A model generated the notes under the pieces. That model saw only the letters and a list, made by a program, of their open reading frames with translations. It made no database searches and had not been told where the DNA came from. The position numbers and the translations under genes were made by a program. 64,000 nt of DNA from CBEULR01 sp965544035 (GTDB lineage: Bacteria; Bacillota; Desulfotomaculia; Desulfotomaculales; Desulforudaceae): NCBI GenBank assembly GCA_965544035.1, contig CBEULR010000004.1:1-64000 (forward strand), read 5' to 3'. This document shows, piece by piece, positions 8,913 through 17,177 of this stretch (position 1 is the stretch's first letter; every line of letters begins with the position of its first letter).

Positions 8913-9805
8913 ACCTTCCCTCCCTCGACAGTACCGAGAATCCCATTGGGCCGCAGCAAAAGGACCAGAATCAGAAGCAGGAACACCGCCGCATCCCGGT
9001 AACCGGTGAGCGCCACCGGCAGGACACCGACCAGTACAATCTCAAATATGCCGAGGACATATCCCCCGAGGGCGGCACCGGGGATGCTGCCGATTCCCCC
9101 GATCACAGCGGCCACAAAGGCCTTCAAACCCGGAACGAAACCCATCAGCGGCTCAATGCGGCCGTACTGTCCGCCGAGCATAACCCCGGCCACAGCGGCC
9201 AGCGCCGAACCAATCACAAACGCCGTGGCCACCACCACGTTGATGTCAATACCCATCAGGCGTGCGGCCTGTATATTCTCGGAGCAGGCGCGCATAGCCT
9301 TGCCCAATTTGGTCCGCTTCACAAACAAGGTCAGGGCGAGCATCAAAACGACGGCCACACCTACGGTAAGCAGTGTCATATTGGTAAAACTGACGCCCCC
9401 GATATTGTGGGAATGGGCAAACACCTCGGGAAACTGAAACTTGCGGGGCTGGGGAGAGAGAAGCAGGATCCCCAGATTCTGCAGCATCATGGATACCGCA
9501 ATCGAAGTGATCAGCATCGACTCTTCGCTGGCTGCACGCAGGGGGCGAAACGCAACCCGCTCCACCATCACGCCGACCAGCGCGGCAATGATCATCGAAC
9601 CCACCAAAGCCAGCGCCAGAGGGAACATCCCCAGGAGCATCAGGAAGAGAGCTGCGTAACAGCCAACCATCAAAATGTCGCCGTGGGCAAAGTTGATGAG
9701 ACGGAGGATGCTGTATGTGATCGAAAACCCGATCGCGACCAAAGCATAAATGCTGCCGAGACTGATTCCGTTGACGATTTGTTGCAGTAAATAGGTGGCA
9801 TCCAT
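8909..9805 (-). CDS. livH: Liv-type ABC transporter permease (LivH)
   Basis: A 298-residue permease of the LivH family. GISLGSIYALVAIGFSITYSILRLINFAHGDILMVG (residues 13-48) is the family start, and MRACSENIQAARLMGID near 190 is the ATPase-contact loop. About eight membrane segments. It pairs with LivM to form the translocation channel. It begins 3 bases after the livF stop. Confidence 0.92.
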   Translation of the reverse strand: MDATYLLQQIVNGISLGSIYALVAIGFSITYSILRLINFAHGDILMVGCYAALFLMLLGMFPLALALVGSMIIAALVGVMVERVAFRPLRAASEESMLITSIAVSMMLQNLGILLLSPQPRKFQFPEVFAHSHNIGGVSFTNMTLLTVGVAVVLMLALTLFVKRTKLGKAMRACSENIQAARLMGIDINVVVATAFVIGSALAAVAGVMLGGQYGRIEPLMGFVPGLKAFVAAVIGGIGSIPGAALGGYVLGIFEIVLVGVLPVALTGYRDAAVFLLLILVLLLRPNGILGTVEGGKV

Positions 9806-9808
9806 AAG

Positions 9809-10513
9809 CTAACCTCCCAAATAGGCGTCTTTGATCTCTTCGTTGGCCAGTATCTCTTGGGGAGTGCCCGAAAGCTTGATTCTTCCCGTTTCCAAAACGT
9901 AGGCGCGGTTAGCAATGCCCAACGCCTGATACGCGTTTTGCTCAACAAGCAGCACGGTACAGCCCTGTTCCTTAATCTGGCTGATAACCTCAAAGATCTG
10001 CTCCACAATCACCGGAGCCAGGCCGAGAGACGGTTCATCAAACAACACCAGGCGGGGACGGGACATCAGGGCGCGTCCGATAGCCAACATCTGCTGTTCC
10101 CCGCCCGAAAGCGTCCCGGCGGACTGGAGGCGGCGTTCGGCCAGTCTGGGAAACAGGGAGTAGACCCACTCCTGGTCGCGCCTGACGGCAGCCTTGTCCC
10201 TCCTTCTGAAAGCACCCAGTTCGATGTTCTCTTCAACACTGAGCCGGCTGAAGATCTGCCGGCCCTCCGGACAATGGGCGATACCCAGATCGACCAACAG
10301 GTGGGGCGGCACCTTGCGCAGATCCTGGCCCTCGTAAGTGATGCTGCCGCTCCTGATCGGATGGATACCGGAAATGGCACGAAGCGTGCTTGTCTTACCG
10401 GCCCCATTTGATCCGAGCAGGGCCACCAACTCACCCTCATTAACAGTCAGGGAAACATCCTTCAGAGCATGGATGCCGCCGTAAAAGAGGTTGACGTTAC
10501 TTAGTTCCAGCAC
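9809..10513 (-). CDS. livF: Liv-type ABC transporter ATPase (LivF)
   Basis: A 234-residue ATP-binding subunit. Walker A is GSNGAGKTS near residue 34, the signature is LSGGEQQMLAIGRAL near 137, and Walker B is RLVLFDEPSLGLAP near 155, with LIVEQNA near 190 typical of LivF. The GTG start at 10513 lies inside the end of livG (17-base overlap), so it is translationally coupled. Confidence 0.92.
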   Translation of the reverse strand: MLELSNVNLFYGGIHALKDVSLTVNEGELVALLGSNGAGKTSTLRAISGIHPIRSGSITYEGQDLRKVPPHLLVDLGIAHCPEGRQIFSRLSVEENIELGAFRRRDKAAVRRDQEWVYSLFPRLAERRLQSAGTLSGGEQQMLAIGRALMSRPRLVLFDEPSLGLAPVIVEQIFEVISQIKEQGCTVLLVEQNAYQALGIANRAYVLETGRIKLSGTPQEILANEEIKDAYLGG

Positions 10514-11282
10514 TTAACGCAGACCTCCCCAAATAGGCCTCAATGACCTGTTGGTTGGAACGGATACTTGTCGGAGCCCCTTCGGCGATGATCTTGCCGT
10601 AGTTCAGAACCTGAATATGCTCGCAGAGATTCATTACCACCCGCATGTCGTGCTCGATCAGCAAGACGGTCAAATCGAAACGATCCCGGATATGTTGGAT
10701 CGTGCCGATCAGTTCCCGGCTCTCACTGGGGTTCATCCCGGCCGCCGGCTCATCCAAAAGCAGAACCTGCGGCTTCGTTGCCAGCGCGCGGGCGATTTCC
10801 AGCTTCCGCTGCTTTCCATAAGCCAGGTTGCCGGCCAACTGGTGAGCATCAGAGGCAAGTTCCATGATTTCGAGAAGCTCCATGGCCTGTTCCCGCAATT
10901 CGTTCTCACCGCGGAGAAAACTCGGGAAGGTGGTCACAGCGGCAAGAAGACCGTATTGTCTGTGCATCTGGGCTCCGACCAGGATGTTGTCCAACACGGT
11001 GAGATTAGCGAAGAGCCGCAGGTTTTGGAAGGTTCTGGCCATACCCCGGACGGCAATCCGGTCAGGGCGCAAACCGGTGATATCCGCGCCGTTGAGGAAG
11101 ATCTTGCCGGAGGTAGGCTTGTAAACACCGGTAAGGATATTGAACACCGTTGTCTTACCGGCGCCGTTCGGGCCGATAAGTCCAACGATACTCTTGCGTT
11201 CCAGGCTTAATGAATAATCGGCCACAGCAACCAAGCCGTGGAAACGTTTGCTTATACTCTGCACTTCCAATACAGGGGCCAC
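10497..11282 (-). CDS. livG: Liv-type ABC transporter ATPase (LivG)
   Basis: A 261-residue ATP-binding subunit. Walker A is GPNGAGKTT near residue 36. The LivG-type insertion ITGLRPDRIAVRGMARTFQN near 67, the signature region NLAYGKQRKLEIARAL and Walker B VLLLDEPAAGMNP near 170 follow. The start is GTG at 11282, overlapping the regulator's TAG by one base (TAGTG), with GGGGAGAGGG just upstream. Confidence 0.92.
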   Translation of the reverse strand: MAPVLEVQSISKRFHGLVAVADYSLSLERKSIVGLIGPNGAGKTTVFNILTGVYKPTSGKIFLNGADITGLRPDRIAVRGMARTFQNLRLFANLTVLDNILVGAQMHRQYGLLAAVTTFPSFLRGENELREQAMELLEIMELASDAHQLAGNLAYGKQRKLEIARALATKPQVLLLDEPAAGMNPSESRELIGTIQHIRDRFDLTVLLIEHDMRVVMNLCEHIQVLNYGKIIAEGAPTSIRSNQQVIEAYLGRSALSAGTK

Positions 11283-11989
11283 TATCCCTCTCCCCTCGTT
11301 TCCAAGTGTAAAGAATCCAAAATGCCTTGTACCGCTTCCAGGTGTTCCTGGATCAGCTTACAGCCCAACTCCGAGTCGCGATTCTTGATCGCCTCGTATA
11401 TGGCCCGGTGTTCCTGCAGGCAAACCGAAAGACGACCGGGAACCAACAGAGTCTTACTGCGCATATCTTTGAGCATCTGTCCGATGGAACGGGCCAATCC
11501 GGCAAGTACCTGATTCTTCGTGGCCACCGCAAGACACTGATGAAACATGATGTCCGACTCCACCTTAACCTGACCGGACAGAAGATCTTTTTCCATGAGA
11601 CCAAGGGCCAGTTCAATTTTCAGAAGGTCGACTTCATCCGCACGCTGACAGGCGAGGTCAATAATCTGCAGTTCCAGCTTCATGCGTGCTTCCAGGAGAT
11701 CTGCAAACAGCTCGTGGTCCAACTTGCGCGGAAAATCGACGGCGTCCAGGATGCGGTGGATGCTGTACCGCCGGATGAAGGTGCCGTTCTTGCTTCTTTC
11801 GACCACACCATCCGATTCCAGGGCGGACAGTGCTTCCCTGACGGTGGCCCTGCTCACGCCGAATTTTTCGGCAAGTTCCGCTTCACTGGGGAGACGCTGG
11901 CCCGGCTCAAGCTTGCCCTTCAGCAGCAAGCGGTTTATCTGCTCCACGATTTGGTCGCTTACCCGTGTGGGTTTAATACACTTAAACAT
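11282..11989 (-). CDS. FadR-subfamily GntR transcriptional regulator
   Basis: About 235 residues: a winged-helix DNA-binding N-terminus (PGQRLPSEAELAEKFGVSRATVREALSALESDGVVER, roughly 30-65) and an all-helical FCD ligand domain with the acidic and His residues expected for a metal/organic-acid pocket (FHQCLAVATKNQ, EHRAIYEAIKNRD). The ATG at 11989 follows GGGAGAG at good spacing and is preferred over the in-frame TTG at 12007. It is the first gene of the importer operon and overlaps livG, so it probably controls its own operon in response to the transported compound or a product. Palindromic operator candidates lie just upstream. Confidence 0.85.
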   Translation of the reverse strand: MFKCIKPTRVSDQIVEQINRLLLKGKLEPGQRLPSEAELAEKFGVSRATVREALSALESDGVVERSKNGTFIRRYSIHRILDAVDFPRKLDHELFADLLEARMKLELQIIDLACQRADEVDLLKIELALGLMEKDLLSGQVKVESDIMFHQCLAVATKNQVLAGLARSIGQMLKDMRSKTLLVPGRLSVCLQEHRAIYEAIKNRDSELGCKLIQEHLEAVQGILDSLHLETRGEG

Positions 11990-12030
11990 ATCTCTCCCTG
12001 TTTTCAATTATGACTTTCCCATAGTTCGGT

Positions 12031-12047
12031 TGTCAGACTACCTGACA
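12031..12047. promoter_or_regulatory. Palindromic operator candidate upstream of the GntR regulator
   Basis: A perfect inverted repeat TGTCAG-N5-CTGACA lies 42 bases before the regulator start. FadR/GntR-family operators are short palindromes of this kind, so autoregulation of the importer operon is plausible. Binding is inferred from position only. Confidence 0.45.
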
Positions 12048-12104
12048 TTCTTGCTATTAAACAAAGATTCGACATTTCCTGCTTTTGCAGACCCAGATGG
12101 GGAA

Positions 12105-12122
12105 TGTATACAATATACAATC
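12105..12122. promoter_or_regulatory. AT-rich GTATAC-containing operator/promoter candidate
   Basis: TGTATACAATATACAAT contains overlapping inverted GTATA/TATAC units resembling FCD-regulator operators (TTGTATACAA type). It lies between the MinD-cluster terminator and the regulator gene, in the only space available for the importer promoter. Confidence 0.35.
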
Positions 12123-12138
12123 AAAAAGCAAACAAAAA

Positions 12139-12175
12139 GGCGGAAGGTCCTTGCCGGGATCAAAAACCTTCCGCG
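12139..12175 (-). terminator. Intrinsic terminator of the MinD/NifX cluster
   Basis: A 9-bp stem (GCGGAAGGT / ACCTTCCGC) with a ~17-base loop, followed on the minus strand by CTTTTTGTTTGCTTTTT. It stands 30 bases beyond the stop of the last MinD-like gene. Confidence 0.75.
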
Positions 12176-12205
12176 CGCCAGGGGGGTGAACCAGCTTGTC
12201 AAGAA

Positions 12206-13081
12206 TCAGTCGCCTTCGGCACAAACAGCGTCGAGCGTCCGAAAAATGTTTCCCCACACCTCTTTGAACTTGTCCCTCAAACCGGGGCCCTTTGCACCGG
12301 GAGCCCGCCCTTCGAGCTGGGCGGCAACCACTTCTTTCGAAAAGGGAATCCGGCCGACCAACGGGATCTTGGCGTCTGCGCAGTATTTTTCGACTTCCTC
12401 CGCCTTTTCGGGGTCCAGATCACACTTATTCAGGCAGACCGCAACCGGCACACCGAAATGCCCGGCCAGCTGAATCGCCCGGTCCAGATCATGCAGCGCC
12501 GCCGCCGTAGGCTCGGTTACAATCACCGCCATGTGTGCCCCGGAAATCGAAGCAATCACCGGACAGCCGGTGCCCGGCGGACCGTCGACTACCGCGTAAT
12601 CATAGCCCTTTTCTTCCGCAATCTCGCGGGCCTTTTTCTTCACCGAGGCGACCAGTTTACCCGAGTTTTCCTGGGCAGGGGCCAGAAGAGCATGCACAAA
12701 CGGGCCCATTGGCGTATCGGAAACATAGAGGTGACCGGAAAGGGCATCCTCCAAATGAATCGCCTGTTCCGGACAGGCGTGGAAGCAGAACTCGCAAAGC
12801 TCGCAGCGCTGCTCGTTAACCTTCCCGTCCTCGATGGCCTCAAAGCGGCAGAGTGTGGTGCAAAGCCCGCAGCCCGTACAAACTTCGGGATCCACAACGG
12901 GCCTCTTCCCGCCGTAATACGGTTCCTCATCCACCGTCTGATGCTCAAGCAAAAGGTGCAGGTTGGGGGCGTCGACGTCGCAGTCGGCATAGACCAGGCT
13001 GTCGAGGTACGTGCCCACCGAACCTGCAAGCGTAGTCTTTCCGGTGCCACCCTTACCGCTCAGCACTACCAGTTCGCGCAC
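12206..13081 (-). CDS. MinD-superfamily P-loop ATPase with 4Fe-4S insert (second copy)
   Basis: About 291 residues. A deviant Walker A (SGKGGTGKTTLA) opens the protein, and two four-cysteine ferredoxin motifs follow (CTGCGLCTTLC near 63 and CELCEFCFHAC near 93), then the MinD core (VVDGPPGTGCPVIAS, switch II; LNKCDLDP, base recognition). Upstream in-frame codons reach 13195, but the GTG at 13081 follows GAGGTGG by 6 bases and matches the family N-terminus, so it is chosen; it overlaps the preceding paralogue by 29 bases. Paired ATPases of this type occur with NifX-like proteins in the ORP complex of Desulfovibrio and in many anaerobes. Confidence 0.85.
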   Translation of the reverse strand: MRELVVLSGKGGTGKTTLAGSVGTYLDSLVYADCDVDAPNLHLLLEHQTVDEEPYYGGKRPVVDPEVCTGCGLCTTLCRFEAIEDGKVNEQRCELCEFCFHACPEQAIHLEDALSGHLYVSDTPMGPFVHALLAPAQENSGKLVASVKKKAREIAEEKGYDYAVVDGPPGTGCPVIASISGAHMAVIVTEPTAAALHDLDRAIQLAGHFGVPVAVCLNKCDLDPEKAEEVEKYCADAKIPLVGRIPFSKEVVAAQLEGRAPGAKGPGLRDKFKEVWGNIFRTLDAVCAEGD

Positions 13082-13916
13082 CCGATACCACCTCTTCCAT
13101 TCTATTCCAGAGCCCCTGCAAGGGTTCCCGCCACTCGGGCATCTCCCGCACGAAAACCTGTCCTCTTCCGACAAGACGGGCGATCTTCCGGTCAAAGGGA
13201 ATGGTCAACAGGACCGGAATACCACGTTTCCGACAGTACGCCGCAACGCGGCCATCACCCAATCCCTCACGGTTAATGACCACACCGAACGGAACCTGCA
13301 ATATCTTCAGGACCTTGATCAAGGCCTCCATATCGTGCAGCCCGAAGGGCGTATCCTCGGCGGTCACTAAGCAGAAATCCGCTCCGTCCAAGGCTTCGAC
13401 CACCGGACAGGACATCCCCGGCGGACAGTCGATGATCCCACGGGATGACTGCAGCCAATCCTTCTTGACAGCCTTGATCACGGTGGGCGCAAGCACCTCA
13501 CTCAGATTGAGACGGCCCTGCACCACCTGTACGTGCCCCGCCCGCCCCGACTCGACCGTTCCGATCTCACGCCTTGCCTCCGTGATCGCCTCTGTTTCGC
13601 AGAAATAGAAACAGGCCCCACAGCCGTGGCAGAGCTGATCAAAAACCATCACGGTCTTGCCCACCAGGGCGAGGGCATTATACGCACAAACCTCTGCACA
13701 TTTTCCACACTGGGTGCATTTGGCCGATTCATACGCGGGTACCGGGGTGTATACCGGATCGGCTGATGACCACTCAGGCCGAAGCATCAGCGCCGCGTTC
13801 GGCTCTTCCACATCGCAGTCCATCAACGTGACTTCCTGATCCAGTGATACGGCCAACGCCGTGGCCAGCGTTGTTTTTCCGGTACCGCCCTTGCCACTGG
13901 CCACTGCCACAATCAT
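13053..13916 (-). CDS. MinD-superfamily P-loop ATPase with 4Fe-4S insert (first copy)
   Basis: A 287-residue paralogue of the following gene. ASGKGGTGKTTLATAL is the deviant Walker A, CTQCGKCAEVC near 67 and CHGCGACFYFC near 95 are two 4Fe-4S sites, and IIDCPPGMSCPVVEAL near 159 is switch II. VVINREGLGDGRV is the nucleotide-base loop. The pair may form a heterodimer, as proposed for the ORP-cluster ATPases. It starts 3 bases after the NifX-like gene stop. A role in Fe-S or metal-cofactor handling is inference from domains and neighbours. Confidence 0.85.
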   Translation of the reverse strand: MIVAVASGKGGTGKTTLATALAVSLDQEVTLMDCDVEEPNAALMLRPEWSSADPVYTPVPAYESAKCTQCGKCAEVCAYNALALVGKTVMVFDQLCHGCGACFYFCETEAITEARREIGTVESGRAGHVQVVQGRLNLSEVLAPTVIKAVKKDWLQSSRGIIDCPPGMSCPVVEALDGADFCLVTAEDTPFGLHDMEALIKVLKILQVPFGVVINREGLGDGRVAAYCRKRGIPVLLTIPFDRKIARLVGRGQVFVREMPEWREPLQGLWNRMEEVVSGARTGSAER

Positions 13917-13919
13917 TGT

Positions 13920-14291
13920 TTAGTGCCCCTCTCCGCAGTGGTGACCTTCAGTTCCGTGTGAGCAGAGCGACGGGCCGGACTCGAGACGGCCGTCACGCAG
14001 CAACCGCTCCATCACTTCCTCCACCTGTCCCTGCACGCCGATGGTCACCTCGATATTTCTTTCCTGAAACAGATTTATGGCGGCCGGCCCCATTCCGCCG
14101 GCGATGATGTGGTTGATCCCCTGCTCTCCCAAAAAGCGTGGCAGAAAACCGGGCTTATGTCCCGGATTGGGGATTACGTGCCACGCCTTGATCTTATTCC
14201 CCTCGACATCACAAATGGTGAATTCCGGACAATGACCAAAATGCGCGGCCACCTTGCCGCCTTCAGTTGCCAGGGCTACCCTCACTGCCAT
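13920..14291 (-). CDS. NifX/NifB-C-like dinitrogenase iron-molybdenum cofactor-family protein (His-rich tail)
   Basis: A 123-residue protein of the PF02579 fold: VALATEGGKVAAHFGHCPEFTICDVEGNKI is the family start, and HIIAGGMGPAAINLFQERNI is the central motif. It ends in a short Cys/His-rich tail (CSHGTEGHHCGEGH) that could bind metal. Proteins of this fold bind metal clusters; one, the orange protein of Desulfovibrio, carries a Mo-Cu-sulfur cluster. Followed immediately by the two MinD-like ATPases. Confidence 0.8.
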   Translation of the reverse strand: MAVRVALATEGGKVAAHFGHCPEFTICDVEGNKIKAWHVIPNPGHKPGFLPRFLGEQGINHIIAGGMGPAAINLFQERNIEVTIGVQGQVEEVMERLLRDGRLESGPSLCSHGTEGHHCGEGH

Positions 14292-14393
14292 AACCTCCTA
14301 CGTGGTAATTCTTGTATGACTGCCGGACTTCAAGAGGCGGTTTCAAGACCGGAACAACACATCCGCTCCGTTATCAGGAAGCCTCCAGTCAGA

Positions 14394-14777
14394 CTACCTG
14401 TGCCTTCTGCTCCCGCCCATTCCGGCATGCTGACCGACGGTAGCAGACGTGATTTCGCGCAGGCGGCCGGCCTGATAGTCGGCCACCGCTTCCTCAAGCG
14501 TGGTGCCGTCGGCGGTAAAGCACCTCATACCCGCCCGCTGCAGTACATCCAGGGCATTCGGGCCGACATTTCCCGTGATCACGGCCTCCGCCCCAGTTCC
14601 GACCACGATTTGCGCAGCCTTTACCCCGGCACCGCCGCCCGCTTCACCGGCCGGGTTACACAGCACCTGCACATCACGCGTTTCCGTATCATAGACGACA
14701 AAACAAGCACAGCGGCCGAACCGCTTGTCCAATCCGGCTTTCATGTTCTTGCCGGCTGCAGAAAGTGCAATCTTCAT
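14394..14777 (-). CDS. NifX/NifB-C-like dinitrogenase iron-molybdenum cofactor-family protein
   Basis: A 127-residue paralogue: MKIALSAAGKNMKAGLDKRFGRCACFVVYD start, then ADIVVGTGAEAVITGNVGPNAL-like central motif and a short basic tail with His. SD GGTGGGAGGG stands 5-6 bases before ATG. It is the first gene of the four-gene cluster, directly downstream of the promoter/palindrome described next. A 102-base gap separates it from the second NifX-like gene. Confidence 0.8.
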   Translation of the reverse strand: MKIALSAAGKNMKAGLDKRFGRCACFVVYDTETRDVQVLCNPAGEAGGGAGVKAAQIVVGTGAEAVITGNVGPNALDVLQRAGMRCFTADGTTLEEAVADYQAGRLREITSATVGQHAGMGGSRRHR

Positions 14778-14791
14778 TTGACCCTCCCACC

Positions 14792-14842
14792 ATTATGATC
14801 TATTGCTCATAATAGCATAACGCCAAATAGGGCATATGTCAA
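14792..14842 (-). promoter_or_regulatory. Sigma-A promoter with overlapping palindrome for the NifX/MinD cluster
   Basis: On the minus strand a perfect -35 TTGACA (14837-14842) and -10 TATGCT (14814-14819) are 17 bases apart. Immediately downstream, over the expected transcription start, ATTATGA-N8-TCATAAT (14792-14813) forms a perfect 7-bp inverted repeat, the arrangement expected of a repressor operator. The regulator is not encoded next to it. Confidence 0.65.
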
Positions 14843-14902
14843 TAAGAAGGCGGGGTAAATGTTCAAAAAAGCTGTGGTCGGAAGGCTTTGGGAAGGATAA
14901 AC

Positions 14903-14937
14903 AAAAACCCCCGGCACAGACTGTGCCGGGGGTTTTG
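14903..14937 (-). terminator. Intrinsic terminator after hppA
   Basis: A strong 11-bp stem (CCCCCGGCACA / TGTGCCGGGGG) with a two- to three-base loop, flanked by A-rich and T-rich runs. On the minus strand it is followed by TTTTTGTTT, so it ends hppA transcription; the T-run on the other side may make it bidirectional. Confidence 0.9.
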
Positions 14938-14973
14938 TTGTAGAGGTTAACCGTGAACGACTGCGCGAATGCC

Positions 14974-16968
14974 TTACACGATCAGGGCCACGATCAGCAG
15001 GGCGACAACGTTCACGACCTTGATAACCGGGTTGATAGCCGGGCCGGCGGTGTCCTTCAGCGGGTCACCGACGGTGTCGCCGGTAACGGCCGCTGCGTGG
15101 GCCTCACTGCCCTTGCCGCCGTACATACCCTCTTCAATGTACTTCTTCGCATTGTCCCAGGCACCGCCGCCGTTGTTCTGGAAGCAGGCCATGAAGATAC
15201 CGACCACGATAACGCCGATCAGCACGCCGCCCAGGGCCAAGGGGCCGAGGAGGAAGCCGACCAGCAGCGCGGTCAGAACCGGAAGCAGACCGGGAACGAC
15301 CATTTCCTTCAGGGCCCGCCGGGTGACGATGTCCACGCACTTGCCGTACTCGGGCTTGCCGGTACCTTCCATAATGCCGGGGATCTCACGGAACTGCCGG
15401 CGCACTTCTTCCACGACGGAGTGGGCCGCACGACCGACGGCACCGTTTGCCATCGCGGAGAACAGGAAGACGATACAGCCGCCGATGAACAGACCGGCCA
15501 GAACCAGCGGGTCGTTCAGCAGGAAGACCAGCTCCGCACCCTGCTCGATCAGAGCGTGGGTGTAGTCGGCGAAGAGCACGATCGCCGCCAGCGCCGCGGA
15601 ACCGATGGCGTAACCCTTGGTGACGGCCTTGGTGGTGTTGCCGACGGCGTCCAGAGCGTCAGTAGACTCACGGACATTGCTCGGCAGTTCGGACATTTCG
15701 GCGATACCGCCGGCGTTGTCGGTAACCGGACCGTAGGAGTCAAGGGCCACGATCATACCGGTCATCGAGAGCATCGCCATCGAGGCGATACCGATCGCGT
15801 ACAGACCTTGCTCACCGCCGCCGCCGATGTAGAAGGCCGCCAGAATGCCGCCGACGATGGTCAGCGTCGGGGCCACAGTGGATTCCATACCAACCGACAG
15901 ACCGGTAATAACGTTGGTGGCGTGACCGGTCTGGGAAGCGTAGGAGATGGACTTAACAGGACGGTACTTGGTCGAGGTGTAGTAGTCCGTGATGTACATA
16001 ATCAGCACGGTAGCAGCCACACCAATCAGCGCTGCATAGAAATACGTGGCGTCACCCAGCAGCGTGGTGGTAGCCGGGTAGAAGCCGATCAGCGCCAGGA
16101 TGGCCGAAACCCAAACGCCTCTGTACAGGGCGCCCATGATATCCTGGTTGGCCGGGAGACGCACAAAGAACACACCGATGATGGAGGCCACGATGGCGAT
16201 ACCGCCCAGCAGGACCGGGTAAAGGATATGCTGTGCATCGCCGAAGATCAGGTAGCCGAGGAGCATCGCACCGATCGCGGTTACGGCGTAGGTTTCAAAC
16301 AGGTCGGCCGCCATACCGGCACAGTCACCGACGTTGTCACCGACGTTGTCCGCGATGGTCGCCGGGTTGCGCGGGTCGTCTTCCGGAATACCGGCTTCGA
16401 CCTTACCCACGAGGTCGGCACCGACGTCAGCACTCTTGGTGAAGATACCGCCGCCGATACGGGCGAAGAGCGCGATCAAGCTGCCGCCGAAACCAAGTCC
16501 GACGAGAGCGTGAATATCCTGGAACACAAAATACATGCCGGCCACACCCAGCAGGGCGAGGCTGACGCACATCATACCGGTCACGGCACCGGCCTTGAAG
16601 GCCACGCTGAGACCCTTGGCCAATCCGCTTCTGGCCGCCTCAGCAACACGAGCGTTGGCGCGGGTGGAAACACCCATGCCGATGTAGCCGCAGAGACCGG
16701 AGAAGGTAGCACCGATAATAAAACCAATCGCCGTTACGTAACTGAGGAACACACCGAGGGCGACCGCCACAACCGCACCGACCATCGCGATGGTGGTGTA
16801 CTGGCGGTTCAGATACGCCATGGCGCCTTCCTGGACGGCTCTGGAGATCTGCTGCATCCTCTCGTTACCGGCCGGCTGCGACATAATTGAACTAATCAAA
16901 AAGGCCGCAAAAAGAATGCCGAGTCCGGCGGCACCAATACCTGCCCACAGAACCCAATTGAAATCCAA
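14974..16968 (-). CDS. hppA: Membrane-bound proton-translocating pyrophosphatase, K+-independent type
   Basis: A 664-residue protein with about 16 membrane segments. It hydrolyses pyrophosphate and pumps ions across the membrane. The PPi-binding region has GGGIFTKSADVGADLVGKVEAGIPEDDPRNPATIADNVGDNVGD around residues 175-220, and the second site is DNAKKYIEEG and DTVGDPLKDTAGPA near the C-terminus. At the site that sets potassium dependence the sequence is GNTTKAVTKG: Lys where K+-dependent enzymes have Ala, and Thr three residues on. This marks the K+-independent, proton-pumping class. Its own terminator follows. It lies between the NifX/MinD cluster and secG. Confidence 0.95.
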   Translation of the reverse strand: MDFNWVLWAGIGAAGLGILFAAFLISSIMSQPAGNERMQQISRAVQEGAMAYLNRQYTTIAMVGAVVAVALGVFLSYVTAIGFIIGATFSGLCGYIGMGVSTRANARVAEAARSGLAKGLSVAFKAGAVTGMMCVSLALLGVAGMYFVFQDIHALVGLGFGGSLIALFARIGGGIFTKSADVGADLVGKVEAGIPEDDPRNPATIADNVGDNVGDCAGMAADLFETYAVTAIGAMLLGYLIFGDAQHILYPVLLGGIAIVASIIGVFFVRLPANQDIMGALYRGVWVSAILALIGFYPATTTLLGDATYFYAALIGVAATVLIMYITDYYTSTKYRPVKSISYASQTGHATNVITGLSVGMESTVAPTLTIVGGILAAFYIGGGGEQGLYAIGIASMAMLSMTGMIVALDSYGPVTDNAGGIAEMSELPSNVRESTDALDAVGNTTKAVTKGYAIGSAALAAIVLFADYTHALIEQGAELVFLLNDPLVLAGLFIGGCIVFLFSAMANGAVGRAAHSVVEEVRRQFREIPGIMEGTGKPEYGKCVDIVTRRALKEMVVPGLLPVLTALLVGFLLGPLALGGVLIGVIVVGIFMACFQNNGGGAWDNAKKYIEEGMYGGKGSEAHAAAVTGDTVGDPLKDTAGPAINPVIKVVNVVALLIVALIV

Positions 16969-16989
16969 AGGAATTCACCTCCGCAAATA

Positions 16990-17115
16990 CTTAGATAACT
17001 CCAAAACCCAAAACCCAATGACTCCAAAACCAAACAAAGACAACGAAGCCGAAGACAAAGGTACTCCGACAACAACGAGGAAGCTGCTTAATCACCACCT
17101 CCCAGCAATATTGTG
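16990..17115. repeat. Low-complexity, roughly heptameric leader upstream of hppA
   Basis: The 209-base gap between secG and hppA contains a C/A-biased run with irregular 7-base spacing (AAAACCC repeated, then CCAAAAC and related units). It may be a decayed member of the heptad arrays seen elsewhere. No gene is evident. The hppA promoter must lie here, but no clear -35/-10 pair was found. Confidence 0.35.
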
Positions 17116-17177
17116 ACCAGTTAGTTGGGCCTGAACGGCATTATGCGCGCAACTATTCCCGCCGCCAGGCCCCAAAA

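Noticed and set aside
13082..13195. N-terminal extension of the second MinD-like ATPase
   Set aside because: The extra residues are basic and unlike the family, they overlap the preceding gene, and a strong ribosome-binding site precedes the GTG at 13081.
14953..16890. 645-codon plus-strand open frame antisense to hppA
   Set aside because: Mirror of a highly conserved membrane pyrophosphatase; its sequence is rich in His/Gln/Arg/Gly as expected for a complement of hydrophobic codons.
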